Assembly: GCA_964035545.1 (NCBI GenBank) | Contig: OZ037771.1 | Location: forward strand, 13,334,980-13,398,979 | DNA from: Bugula neritina | Lineage: Eukaryota > Bryozoa > Gymnolaemata > Cheilostomatida > Bugulidae | Length of the DNA stretch: 64,000 bases | Reading direction: 5' to 3' | Shown here: in pieces, positions 29,414 through 41,900 of the stretch | Layout of the letters: every line of letters begins with the position of its first letter | Position numbering within the stretch: the first letter of the stretch is position 1 | The notes under the pieces: generated by a model | Seen by the model: only the letters and a program-made list of their open reading frames with translations | What the model was told of the DNA's origin: nothing | Databases searched by the model: none | Translations under genes and position numbers: made by a program

Positions 29414-30439
29414 GACTCTAGTGGGCTAGTTATTCACCTAAAACAGAACCGAGTTGATTAGTTGCAGTTCCTTGACTCAGTTGACATGAGTCTGACTTAA
29501 GTTACTCGTTGCTCAAACCAAGCATAGAGACTTTGTGTATCACTGCGTCTCCAAGCTTCCCATTATTCGAAGGGATTTTTCATTCGATGTTTAGAAAGAG
29601 TTGCATTGAATAAAACTGCAACCATAAGTTCATGCAAAGGAGCATCCCTCTGCGTAATGCGAAGAAATGGAGAAGCAGTGAATAAGAGCGCTAGCTCTAT
29701 ATAATTCACTACTTTGGTGTCATGCATTCATGTCAGCAGCACTACTTATGGCACCAAATAATCTGCTGCTGTATTAAACCTACAAACAGCAACTTACTCA
29801 TCAAGATCAGCCGATCTTTTATAAATAAATTTGAACACCTTGCTACAGCAATCTGGATGTATCAGAAAATGCTATAATAATGGATATATGCACTAGATAA
29901 AATTTACAAATTTCCCTAAAGAAAGGTGAATATGCTACACTCACCAATTTCAATAGAACTTGAGTAGAGATTCAACTAATCACTGCATATGTAAGTTTGT
30001 TTACATACTCTTGAACCAATCTAGGTTTGTACAAGTCAACTCAAATTCTTTAATACAAACTCCACCTGGCCGACTTGAAACCACAATGCTAGTATTATTA
30101 GCTGTAGCTAAGAAGCATATATCTAAGTAAATATGACCCTAACAGCACTATTGTTAGGAGACATGCAGTTAAATAAGGCAGGCACTATTGTGTAAGTATG
30201 TGCATATGAAATGTTTTTTCTGGCTTGCATTCATTTTAGTAAATCATTAAATAAATACCACCTGTAGAGAGAGAACAAAAAGTGTTAAATGAAACCTAAA
30301 TGTATTATATAAAATGTATGGTTTTTGTTGTGATTCATTCTATATGTTACCCAATCGTTTTTTGAGCACCTGAGTTTATGTAAGAAGAAACATATGCACT
30401 AGAAGTGTGTATGAGATGTGTGAGCAGAAAGTGTTTTAT

Positions 30440-30448
<9 letters not shown>
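29414..30448. other. Upstream region of the GPCR gene and spacer of the inverted duplication
   Basis: No coding exon seen. The GPCR promoter should be here. Confidence 0.4.

Positions 30449-30478
<30 letters not shown>
30449..30478. repeat. (TA)n microsatellite at the duplication border
   Basis: The TA run sits exactly where the right arm of the inverted GPCR duplication starts. Confidence 0.95.
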
Positions 30479-30480
<2 letters not shown>

Positions 30481-31500
30481 TTGTTTACTGTGTATGCCAG
30501 GAAGAGATCTCCACTACCAATTTCCTCTGACCCTCTCCTCTACAACTCTAACTTCCATTACTTGCTCATCAACTTAGTACCAGGTTGTCTCAATTTGTTG
30601 TCAACATGCAAGCTTCTGATTTGGTCATTTCAACAATGGCAGTTCTTTCTTTTATACACACAGTGATCCGATCTAAATCTTGGTGGGCTTTTAGTTGATG
30701 TTCTTGCATTGTATACTAATCACACTTGTATGAACTGTATTAACATTTGCTTGGTCTATAGTTGCCTTTCTATATCATTTAGTTTTAACTAACTAACTAA
30801 CTAACTTTAAGAGGTAAAGTCAAATATCTTACAAATATGTAACTAGAATATATCTTTGCGAGGAAAAGAGTGTTTCAATTAAGGAACTGGTACTGTAGGA
30901 TCTCCTTACCAGAATTCATAGCTGTGATCATAGGAGCTCTGGTTGTTTCTGTGGCACTGGTTTTGCCAAGTTGGCTGCTAACAGAGCTTAGAGCTTGGAA
31001 AGATAGACATGCGATCGCCTGTCCAGATTCCTATGGAAGTGACTTCTTTGTGTACCTAAAAGCATATGATGTGAGTTCTGATTGCAAACAAAGTAGTACC
31101 CTAAATGAATAGTGAACATATTAGGCCTATATATATTTTATATATTTTCTGCATCACAACAATTAAAAATTTTCTTGTCCTTCGGCAAACATGTAAAAAG
31201 ACCTTAAAGCTCCACGTGTCTACTCCCACACTTAATTTACTGTTCATAAATGAAAATCTAATAGGAGACATGGGTGTTGGAACACTATAAGTACATGCAG
31301 TAAATTATGCTCAGCTTTACATTGTTAGGCCTTTTTTAAAATACCAGGTTCCATAGCTATCCCAAGTTTCAAACCCAACTGGAGAATGCAGGCTATGACT
31401 TTAGCACATAACTATTGTATTTACATCGAGGCTACATTATATTTCTAGTTTTTGAGATTATATATATGTTTCTGGGCATGCATAGTGATATTATGCTAGC
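30478..31500 (+). pseudogene. GPCR pseudogene in the inverted right arm
   Basis: Plus-strand copy of the 3' half of GPCR exon 1 (VYARKRSPLPISSDPLLYNS, FHYLLINLVPGCLNLLST) and of exon 2 (AVIIGALVVSVALVLPSWLL, YGSDFFVYLKAYD). TM1, most of TM2 and the start codon are missing. Exon 1 is frameshifted after LLSTCK by a small deletion where the original reads LLSTASELVIL. Exon 2 remains open. No promoter or start can be seen. Confidence 0.85.
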
Positions 31501-31523
31501 GTGTGAGGATTTTAGTTCAGCGG

Positions 31524-31526
<3 letters not shown>

Positions 31527-31568
<42 letters not shown>
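31527..31568. repeat. (TA)n microsatellite and downstream short repeats
   Basis: A TA run is followed to about 31720 by four loose copies of a block with agctcataaggg and tatataat. It marks the far end of the right GPCR duplication arm. Confidence 0.85.
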
Positions 31569-31570
<2 letters not shown>

Positions 31571-31926
31571 CTCATAAGGGGCTCATATAGTGTATATAAT
31601 CTTAAGGGGCACAAATAGTAAATACAAGCTCATAGGAGCGCATATAATATATGTCAGATTATATAGAGCACACATAGTATATATAAGCTCATAAGGGACA
31701 GATATAATATGTATAATCTCACAATTACAACTTTATTATAGTTTTTAATTGAAATGCAGGCCAGAATTCTTTAAAAGTTTTACCTCAATCCCTGTAGCAA
31801 CTGAAATGATTTTATTATCACTGTAATTATTTGTTTTCAACAGAAAACAAAGATTTACATGAGTTTTTGAAAAAACAACTGCCTAATTTGGTATTGCATA
31901 ATACCATAAAGGCCATGGTACTCTGT

Positions 31927-31973
31927 TCTGTGCTGATGAGGGGACCAATCCCGAAACAGCTGCTGTCCACAGA
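31927..31973 (+). ncRNA. Type I hammerhead ribozyme candidate
   Basis: All elements are in order. Stem I 5' strand is TCTGTG (31927-31932). The core is CTGATGA (31933-31939). Stem II is GGGG/TCCC (31940-31943 with 31949-31952; one G-T pair) with loop ACCAA. GAA follows at 31953-31955. Stem III is ACAG/CTGT (31956-31959 with 31963-31966) with loop CTG. The cleavage triplet is GTC, ending at C31967. Stem I 3' strand is CACAGA (31968-31973), fully complementary to the 5' strand. Type I hammerheads of this size occur in the terminal repeats of Penelope-like elements and in retrozymes. It is followed within 6 bp by (TA)n. Confidence 0.8.
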
Positions 31974-31978
31974 TTGAG

Positions 31979-32068
<90 letters not shown>

Positions 32069-32081
32069 ATATATATATATT
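31979..32081. repeat. (TA)n microsatellite
   Basis: TA tract with a few TTTA interruptions, between the hammerhead candidate and the 0.8-kb dispersed repeat. Confidence 0.97.
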
Positions 32082-32102
32082 GACCGCATTGAAATGCTGT
32101 AA

Positions 32103-32920
32103 ATGCTGACAGACGATTGCTTCTCTTATTTATGGGCAAAACGTGGCTCTACCAGAATATATATTATTATAGTGTGGTCACCTTTAACCGCCGTGATCCT
32201 ATGCGGTTGGCGGGACATATTGTTATAGTGTGTAAGGTGCTATTAAATTGCAATGCTGAAGATGAACAATTTACTGGCACATATAAAACTTATTATTTAG
32301 GCATTATTTTTGTTTCCAACTTCTAAACTATTAGTTAGATCTAAGTTTTGATAATGTAATAATATACTATTCAAAATAATAATAACTTCTGCATAATATT
32401 CCGACTGTAAAATCAACTCAATTAATAGTGATTCCATTATATTTTTGTTTAGCATATGTGATATAGAGGCTTGAGCGCTTGTATAAATTTAATTTCATGA
32501 ATATCTGACTATATCTGAATTTCTGGCTATAAAAATAAAAATTATCTTCTGATTTATTTATAGCATCTGTGTGCTGTGTCTGACCGAGATATATATTATA
32601 CCATAATGTGATATTGTGAAATTATATAAGTATTATCATGATATAATAACTTATGCTCACTTTATATTGCTGGTGCCAGCATTGTATATGCAGTCATAAC
32701 AATTGTATCTCACTTTATTCAACACATGTATTTTTCCCCTAATAAACCATTATAATATAGTGCAATATATCATAATAATATAGTACACTAAAATTCAGTC
32801 TTTATAATTACAACTACGTCTACTACACTTATATGTAACATAAACTACTTGGAAACTCTATCTTGTATATTATTATTAATATTTTACACTATGCAATTAT
32901 TTAGCTACATTAAGGCATTT
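32103..32920 (+). repeat. Dispersed 0.8-kb repeat, copy 2
   Basis: Same-orientation match to 14560-15365. The short frame is conserved (WLYQNIYYYSVVTFN; AGHIVIVCKVLLNC). It is preceded by the hammerhead and (TA)n. Confidence 0.75.
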
Positions 32921-33042
32921 ATATAATGAGCAAAAACACATATTCTCAAAAAACCTAATTTTCAAGTTTATGTATATGAGTTACAATTTGTACTGTTTTA
33001 TTTTTTAAGTTTATACTCTGTGCTCTTTTGCAATGTTAACAG

Positions 33043-33216
33043 GTGACACCTGCTGCAACCGATGTCAACATTATGACACTTGCTACAAGTGATGTCAACA
33101 TTATGACACTAGTTGCAAGTGATAAAAAGCCCACTTTGACTGTTTACCACAAGTCATCAAAGATAAAATATTTTGAGAGGCGCCAGATGTTGAAGCCAAT
33201 ATACAACATTGAATAA
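33043..33216 (+). CDS. Candidate terminal exon of an unidentified gene
   Basis: An open frame of 57 codons follows a good acceptor (gcaatgttaacag) and ends in TAA; an aataaa lies near 33318. It contains two copies of a 32-33 bp unit (TSDVNIMTL twice). It resembles nothing I know, and no upstream exon was found. It may be chance. Confidence 0.2.
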   Translation: MTPAATDVNIMTLATSDVNIMTLVASDKKPTLTVYHKSSKIKYFERRQMLKPIYNIE

Positions 33217-33728
33217 CTAAATGTGCCTCTGTATTTTCCTTCACAATCTATTCAATTCAGCATGAGTAGAGTCCAAGGTCTGCCAATATACCTTTTAATA
33301 CTGAAGGTATGAATGAAATAAAACGTTGTTCTAAATTTGTATGCTTTCTAGTTTATATGGTGTTCATTTCTAAGTCCTCAAAACTTTAAATAAGAATTTA
33401 AATGATAATTTCATGCTTCAACATGAGAACTTTGTGCCATTAGTTACTTGTGTATAGCTTCATGCATGCAAGTGTTGCGTTATTCTAATCATAAAACAGC
33501 AAGCATATTACTTCAGAGTTTTTATTGCAAATTAGTTTACATTAATTTAGCACTGCATAGAAAATTGAGTTTAAAACACAATCATTATGACTGGTTGAAT
33601 AGTAGGCTAAAAGAAGTAGATTTGGCTTAATTAGGCTAAATAAGCTCTTTTTGAAAGAAAACTTTTCTGATTTCAAAAGCTCTTGGTGATATTGTGACGA
33701 AACAGCTGCTAGCCTTGACATTCTCGGC

Positions 33729-36700
33729 CTAAACACATGTGTCCTTGACAGCATCATAGGTCAAGGTTTTATCAGAACAACTTGAGTCTAGAACCACATC
33801 TGCAATTCTTCCCTTTGAATTCTTCCTGGCTGCGATCAATCTATGATAAAAATATATGAAACAGGTTATTAGCCTTAAAACTAATATACGAAATTACAAT
33901 CTTCCCTAACAGCAGGCAGTAAAATACTACAATAAAAATTTGATTGAAAACTTGTTAATTGCTTTATTCAAAATGTGGAATAAACAAACTTATAATATTA
34001 GACTGTGGGCTAAAATAAAAAGTGCAATCAACTAGTTGATATGCTTGATGGGCTAGCTGCGATTTGTCATTAGGTAAATCTAATATTTAAAAAAAAATTT
34101 TAACCAATCAACATGCAGAACTCACGGAGGATTGTGGGACAGAATGGTAATTTCCAAAAAGCTAGACGTCTCGAACTGGGCTAGCCTGTTTTTCAGTTGG
34201 GAAGACAAGAGAGAGGGTGGTGCCACAACATCTACGGAGTACTTGGTGTCAGTTGGCCAGTAGATCACAAGGTTGTTGTTGACGCAGGTGTAATATGGTG
34301 CCAATGTAGTCGACACAGCGCAATCTACAATGTCAATATACATGTTGACTGTCATGATAAACAACTGCTACCTTTTTGGAGTTTTAGAGTTTAAAAGGTG
34401 AAAGACACAAAGTGGACAACTTAAGTACGGAGCTATTAGCATTCAATTTGTCATTTTCATATAAACTTTGTGTAGAAAAAACCAGTAGCTACCATCGTTT
34501 TATTTGTTTTTAAGGAATTCAATCAGGAAAATATCTACTAGCCAGTAATTCCTAGTCACTAGAATTAATTGTAGCCTGACTTAAAATAACTAATACACTA
34601 TTCTGAAAGAATAACATATCTTTGCTGAGCATAAAAACTTGCGGCTCAAAATATCAGTTTAAACAATTCTTTGTGTAGCCTACCTACCTAGTGATAATGC
34701 TAATTAAAACAAAGTGAAAGGAAAATATTAGTGAATAATATACCAGTTGAGCAGACTTGTTTCAGCTGGTTCTTTCGCTGAGACAGAACGGATTGGAAGA
34801 AGGATCGGCCAGCGAGGTTGTTAAGAGAATCACACGTGACAGCATATTCCGTTTTGAACACCAACCTTCTCACGACAGGCGACATCTCTGGCAACAAGAA
34901 TTATAAACTGAAACCATTGAAAGCCACTTATATTTAAAAAATCTCATAGTGCGCAAAATTTTTTGACCTTGAAGTTCAATTTTGTCTCTAAGTTATATGT
35001 GAGCTATGAAGCGGATACACTAATAGAAATATTTACTCCTTACTGTTGACAATCACGTTGTATATGCAGTTCTTAGAGTTATCTGTTCTTGTCAAGGTGT
35101 GAACCCCTTCAGAGAAATAGCCGGTATCTCCTCCGGGAAGCAGAACTTCTGCCGTGACTGCCCCAGGAACTGGGTGCGCCGTGATGTTCGGGTAAGCTAA
35201 GCAACGCTCTAACTGATCGTCTGCTAGAGTATAGAATAAGGTCATGTAGAGTTGGACATATAAAGATCTACTACAACTGAGATCTTGAACTCACTGTTAA
35301 CTACTTACCCGTTACAATAACATAGAATGGGCATTGCTTAGAATTGCTTTCTCTTTTGAATTTGTGGACTCCTTCCGAGAGGTATCCAGTATCGCCACCA
35401 GGGAGCGTTACTTTAGCGACAGATTGACCAGGATTTAGCTTAGCAGTGATGTTCCTATTTGGGCAATTTCCCGGCAACTTAATTCCTGAAATACATGTGC
35501 AATCAGCACTTAAGGAAGCAACTCATCTTATTGGCTAATAGAAACACAGATACTGATTTTGCTTCTGTAAAAAGGATGTAAATTTCTTTAGAAAAAGTTC
35601 TTAAAATAGTCAAGTTGTCATTTACCCTCTTTTTTTAAGCATAGCATGCGGTTAGCATAGCAATTAAAGCTACAAGTTAACAAATACTGACCTTTCAGCT
35701 TGTAGATACGATCGTACAAGCCCACATATACATCATTTCCTGTTTTCACTATGGCTGATGGGCTGCTGGGTAACTTACTACTGGATGTGCAACTGTACTC
35801 TCCTTTGAAGCACACCGACTCAACTCTCTGCGTGTTAAAGTTTAATAATCTAAGTTTTTCGTTGCCTCGATCAGCGACAAGGAACAGGTTATCTTCTAAC
35901 CCTATAACTTCGTACGGCTCAGAAAATCGAGTGTAGTTGAAAAAGCCATTAGTATAGGCTCTAATAGATTTTGACCCAGTTACAAAAGTGTTAGTAGCAA
36001 CATTTGCATTTGACCAGCTCACTCGAGAAATGTAGTGATTATTAGTGACTAACAAATCTGCATTTGCTGCCCATGCCAGACCTTTTGGAAGGCTGAAATC
36101 AGATGCGATGACAGTATCAACTTCTCCTGTCTGAATGTTCACAGATCTCAATGCGTTGTTACCAGTATCAGCAACTAGCAGATAACCAGGGTTTCTTATA
36201 TCTATCTCAACACCCGATGGGGACGAAAACTTTCCGGTACCCACTCTTCCTCTGTTGTAACCAGCCGAGCCGCAAGTTCCAGCAAGATCTCTGTAGCGCC
36301 CATCCACTCTGTTGAGCATCCATAAGCAGTTGCGTTTAGACAGCGACAGAACCACGTGAGTTGAATTAATCTGCTTGAACCGGACAGCGGACTGTGTGAC
36401 CCTCAACAGGGAAGTGCTGGAGGCAGTGGTTGCCAGGTACTGGTATGCGCCATAGAGAATGCTTCCATCATTCTTGTACTGATCCAATTCCATGTGGTAG
36501 ATTTGTGAGGTAGAGCTACGGTACAGCTCTGCATAGCTGAATGACACACTGCATAGGAAAGATAATAAATTTGTTTGTTAAAAGAGGGAAGTGTTACACA
36601 CATATGGGACTGAAATGCATCAAATTGACATTTGAAGAAGTCTACGTGTGCACATTAGGCATTTATATTCTATTTGGTTATTGGAAGTCAACAAACCAAT

Positions 36701-37227
36701 ATAGAACTATCTAGATTCTAGGTCAATCTATATGCCAACAAAAAGTTTATACTTATGTATCGCGGCAGTACTGAAAGTAGCAGTACTTGTTCAAGATTTC
36801 ATTTAAAACTTATAAAAAGCAGCTGGATCCAGTAACCAGTTTATTAAATTATCATTTCATCAAATTTTAATACAACAGTAATATAAACATTTTTTTAATC
36901 TTGCGTGAGTAATATAAACATATAGGAAATAGATTTCCTATTTAAAAGAAGTTGTAGTGAAATACAAGCAAACTAATGCTCACACAACTACGAAGGAACG
37001 GCTGATTTACCCATATTACCATATGCCACATAAGTTATTAGTTTCTCTTATAAAACTTATTCAAATAGCAATTGAAGAAGCTGCTATAAAAAACATCTCT
37101 AAAATCTAAGGTTTATCCTTAAATAACAAGAAGAGAAGACAGTAGCTACTGACATACTATAGTGGTTAGCTTACCTTGCCGGCGTGTCCTCACTAGATGC
37201 TAGCCAAATGCAGCCAGCCAGCAAGCT
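33729..37227 (-). CDS. Secreted NHL-repeat plus HYR-like domain protein
   Basis: Minus-strand exons: 37175-37227, 35692-36548, 35309-35485, 35044-35223, 34744-34887, 34126-34324, 33729-33840 (stop TAG). All GT-AG and phases match, giving 573 codons from the first exon found. That exon encodes a hydrophobic signal-like run (LLAGCIWLASS). The true start codon must lie upstream; an in-phase ATG near 37332 with a 48-nt intron is one possibility. The long exon is a six-bladed NHL-type propeller (GYLLVADTGNNALRSV, NLFLVADRGNEKLRLL). Two HYR-like modules follow with the shared core LPGGDTGYxSEGVHxxxR. Then come a Cys-containing linker and a C-terminal CSDKTLTYDAVKDTCV motif. NHL and HYR domains mediate binding in extracellular matrix or adhesive proteins. 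The specific role is unknown. Confidence 0.82.
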
Positions 37228-38160
37228 CTAAAATTATTAGGTAAATAATGAGGAACTTCTAATTAATAATTACCATGATTTAGGACAGACTATACTAGAT
37301 CTTTCAGCTCTATTTGAAATAAGTTTCAAGTGCGCCATGATAGTGCCAACACATCTGTTGTGCTCAAACATCATTTGTCAATTCTTTGTCTGGGTTGAAA
37401 CTCACACATTTATTGAAATGCTCAAATTGCTGCCAAAACAGTAAGAATTTTGCACAAGTTAGGAATTTAGTCTACAGAATTCAATTTGTTTATTTATTTT
37501 TTCACACAGATTTATATTTATATGTTTGAGCAACCCTCCAGTTTTTAATACTAGCAAAATATTCCTTATATTTGTATGGCTATGTCTTGTATATGATAAC
37601 TTACAGCTACGAGTAATGAATTCTTCATCTCCCCTCCTGTTCTCTTTTCCTATAAGTTGCAGTACAACTATTGCACTGCCCAAATTCCAAGTCCTGGAAT
37701 CGAAATGATTGCACGTCATAAATAGCAGCAGGATACTCTCTGAGCAGATGGTTTTTCTCACCGTTACTGTTATCTTTTCAGGAATGTTGACAACACACCC
37801 ATTAAATATTGTGTTTTAATGAAAGAAATATACAGCTCAACTGTTGAATACTAATCAATAAAATCAACATTAACATTTTTAATATACAACTCTTGGCTAA
37901 AAGTGTGTCGCACAAGCATCTCGTACTTTTCTCTCAGCATGTTAGACGCTTGAAAATCCGCATGCAACGTCCAGTTTTTGGGCTAAATGAAATTTCTCGC
38001 ACGTCACGCTCATTATTGTAAGACACGTCGTGTGGCACTACACTTACTATTTGTTAAAGGTTGTTGTACATATATAGAAACTTTTAATAATTAATGGCTG
38101 CCAGTGATTATAAACAAATTAGTTGTTTTATGATTTACAGAAAAGTAAAACAGAAACATG
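37228..38160. other. No confident gene; upstream side of the NHL/HYR gene
   Basis: Probable location of the missing first exon and promoter. No other gene recognised. Confidence 0.4.
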
Positions 38161-38164
38161 TGAA

Positions 38165-38275
38165 AAACAATTGCCCCCACCGGGATTCGAACCCGAGACC
38201 CCTGGCCTGCAAGCAAGTTTGCTAACCATTACACCACAGGGATCACTGGGTAAACTCATCACTACAGAATGGAGT
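38165..38275 (-). mobile_element. tRNA-derived SINE or tRNA pseudogene (family 2), copy 1
   Basis: On the minus strand there is a good A box (TGGTGTAATGGTTAGC) and a perfect B box (GGTTCGAATCC, plus-strand 38181-38191). The acceptor ends do not pair: the 5' strand TCCCTGT faces TGGGGGC. The flank gggtaaactca recurs at 42715-42835 next to the same tRNA-like head. I therefore call it a tRNA-derived repeat rather than a functional tRNA gene. Confidence 0.6.
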
Positions 38276-38958
38276 ACAACAGCTATGCATTAACTACTTA
38301 GAAATGAGACATTTACAATAAGTTACTTACACAGTTATATATAATACAAATCTCCCACATTCAAAACATTTCCAACATTTCCTTCTAATATATAAGAATT
38401 TTATACGTAAATAGCTAGAAGAGTAGGTATATTAATAAAAACTAGTTTATTACATAATTCTCGTGTATTTTTTTCACTGCATGACCAGACATAAAATTAT
38501 ATGTTTCTGACAAAATGAATAGGTAAGTGGTATTAAAGTTCAAAATAATAGCAGCATTTATCAAAACAAACATAAGCAAAACAATGTATGACCAAAATCT
38601 AAGTTGCAATTTTAATTTCAACATCTCTTAGTAGCACCAGTTTAAGGGAGGACCTACTTAAGTCTAATTATCGCTAATATATTATTGAAACCAGTAGACA
38701 GCATTTTGGTTGCATAAAAATTCAACAAAAGCCATACATTCAACCTATATTGTAGCCAAAGATATAATGTAGAACCTTGATAAAAATAGAAGAGAGAAAT
38801 GGCATAATATTGATTATTTTCTATGTATTATGTGAACAAGAAATTACCTATCATTTTCCTATACTGCTATATAATGAAACAACTTAGACAAAAAAAGATA
38901 GAAATGTGAACTGATACACTATTGGCCAGCTAAAAGGATAAAAATGAAAGCTGGTATA

Positions 38959-41900
38959 CTATTGGTCAGTTTCAGTCAACTTAGTGACCTCATCATCATC
39001 CAGTGGAATGTCTTCGTTGTTTGCCGGAACATTCTTCTTTCGGTTCAGACAGATACAAGTCATCCTCGGCTTCAAAATGAAATTTCATAAAAAATTATTA
39101 AAGCTGGCATGGCATAAACTATATAGTGGGCTAATAAGTGAGAGATAGGGAGATAACTCCTGAGAAAAAGTTTGTGCTGTATACACACCTAATTGCAACA
39201 GATAATGAGCTACATATATAATTGAGCTTTGTTTTTAAATTTTACCAATATAAAATTCCAAATAAAAAATGAATAGAGAAAAATGCGATTTAGCATATAT
39301 AAAATTTGTAAACTCGAAAAAAAGTTTATTTACTAGAATTACCTGCAATCTAATGAACAGACACACAGCACCTGCAAATGATGCTTCCACACCTAGACTG
39401 AGGACCACACAAGATGCTCCAAGTGCAGCTCCTGACAACCTGTAAAACAAATAAACCTACAGTATAAAACTAAGTCTAAGAATCTTGAATAAGGAATATT
39501 TTATATGTCTATATGAGCTGCAACACTGAATAATAATAAGACGAGAAAATCTACCCGACTGATGGAAGAGTCAACAGGAAAAGAACCAGTGATGATAATC
39601 TAAACACAGCAGACGGCATGAGATATAGAGTTTTCTCTTTCATCATCACTATTCCGGTGAAATAGGACCTGGTTCCCACTAAAAAACCCAACAATAGTTT
39701 AATGTTCTCAACGACAGAACAGGCAAAACGTTTCCATAAAAGCACGATTAATTTAAAAAAGTTTTTAAAAGATTAACTGCACGTTATAGATGCCAATAAC
39801 TTAATGTAAAAACACTGGATAAACTTGAAACAATGGAAACTGATCAGCTGTGAAAAAGCTGTACAGATTTACTTACAAAATACACAATAGATATACTTAC
39901 AGAGTAAATATGCTTACACAGTAGGTATACTTACACAGTGGATGTACTTACACTTACAGAACATGTATGGTAGATGTACTTACAGATCACACATGGTAGA
40001 TGTACTTACAAATCACACATGCTAGATGTACTTACAGAACACACACGATAGATGTACTTACAGATCACACATGGTAGATATACTTACAGAACACGCATGG
40101 TAGATGTACTTACATAACACGCACGGTAGTTGTACTTACAGATCACACACGGTAGATGTACTTACAGATCACACATGGTAGATGTACTTACAGAACACAC
40201 ACGGTAGATGTACTTACAGAACACACACGGTAGATGTACTTACAGATCACACACGGTAGATGTACTTACAAATCACACATGGTAGATGTACTTACAAATC
40301 ACACATGGTAGATGTACTTACAGAACACACACGGTAGATGTACTTACAAAACACACACGGTAGATGTACTTACAAATCACACATGGTAGATGTACTTACA
40401 GAATACGCATGGTAGATGTACTTACAGATCACACACGGTAGATGTACTTACAGATCACACATGGTAGATGTACTTACAGAACACACACGGTAGATGTACT
40501 TACAGAACACACACGGTAGATGTACTTACATAACACACACGGTAGATGTACTTACAGATCACACATGGTAGATGTACTTACAAATCACACATGGTAGATG
40601 TACTTACAGATCACACGTGGTAGATGTACTTACAGAACACACACGGTAGATGTACTTACAGAACACACACGGTAGATGTACTTACAGAACACACACGGTA
40701 GATGTACTTACAGATCACACACGGTAGATGTACTTACAAATCACACATGGTAGATGTACTTACAGAACACGCATGGTAGAATAAATACTTTCAGAGGTGT
40801 CAGACTCATCTCAGCTAACTCATCCGTTACCCCAATAATTCTCCTCATTATGAAGTATGCCACTCCAGGAGTGTAGAAGAGTAACAGATGAGCAGCGAAA
40901 GTCACGCCTATACACATGGCCGAGAATATCGCTATGATCTAAAAATAGTCACACGGACTCATAAAAAATAATCCTTATTTGATTCTTTCATCTGGACTGG
41001 TTAAGTTACATGCTTTATTAATTTGACTAAAACATTATCAAAAATTTAAATGAAAAGTACTAAAATAAGCTTAATTTTAAATTTCCTGTAAAGCAAGGAA
41101 GTTTTTTGTTTTGTTAGAAGCTCACTTTAGATGGGAACTTTTCATGTGTTGAAGTTTTCCGATGAAAAGTTGGATGTAAAGTAACTAAATCAAGCACCCA
41201 GGCATACAGAATCTTACTTGTGGGATAAACTGTTGTTAACACAGCAACAGCCTGCAAAAGACAACAAAAACTTTAAAATACTTTGAATAATAAATGAAAT
41301 GTGACTCAAACCCAAACAAACATAAACTATTGGTGAGTAAAACGTCACAGCAACAGCCTGTAAAAGATAACACAAGCTGGAGCCATTGTTTGAATCAGAG
41401 TACAGATTAGTAGTTCTAACCCAAAAGAGATAATATTGGTAAAGACAACATCACAGTAATACCTTAGCTCCAGCCTCTTTGCTAACTGTCCTAGCCAAGT
41501 TCCTGGAAATGACTAAGTTTACTGCCGGACGACACATTTCTTGAACAACGCGTATCGTAACCATGGGAAACCAGAACTTCAAAACTCTTTTGAGAGTGAT
41601 TAGTTCCTATATATTTTATAATATTTTATAACTTAAATGCACAGAATTTTAAAAATGGTTGAAATAGTTAGGAACTTAATTATTCTCTTAGAAGAAGTTT
41701 TGTTAATGACAGGTAAAAAAGATTTCTGCGGATGGAATTTTCCAAATGAGTGAATCAGTTTTAGTACAGCACAACCCAGTTATTCAGCCTGGTTACCAAA
41801 GTAAAAATTAATTTACATATAATAACTTTTTAACTTACTTTACTTACTTTAATCACATTGTAACTTGCTATACTTACTTTAACCATGCTGTAACTTACTT

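Noticed and set aside
38165-38275. Functional tRNA gene
   Set aside because: The boxes are good but the acceptor stem does not pair, and the same head plus flank recurs at 42.7 kb, so a tRNA-derived repeat is more likely.
39945-40775. CRISPR-like array appearance of the 26-bp repeats
   Set aside because: Units are directly adjacent with no unique spacers, and the locus is a eukaryotic intron.
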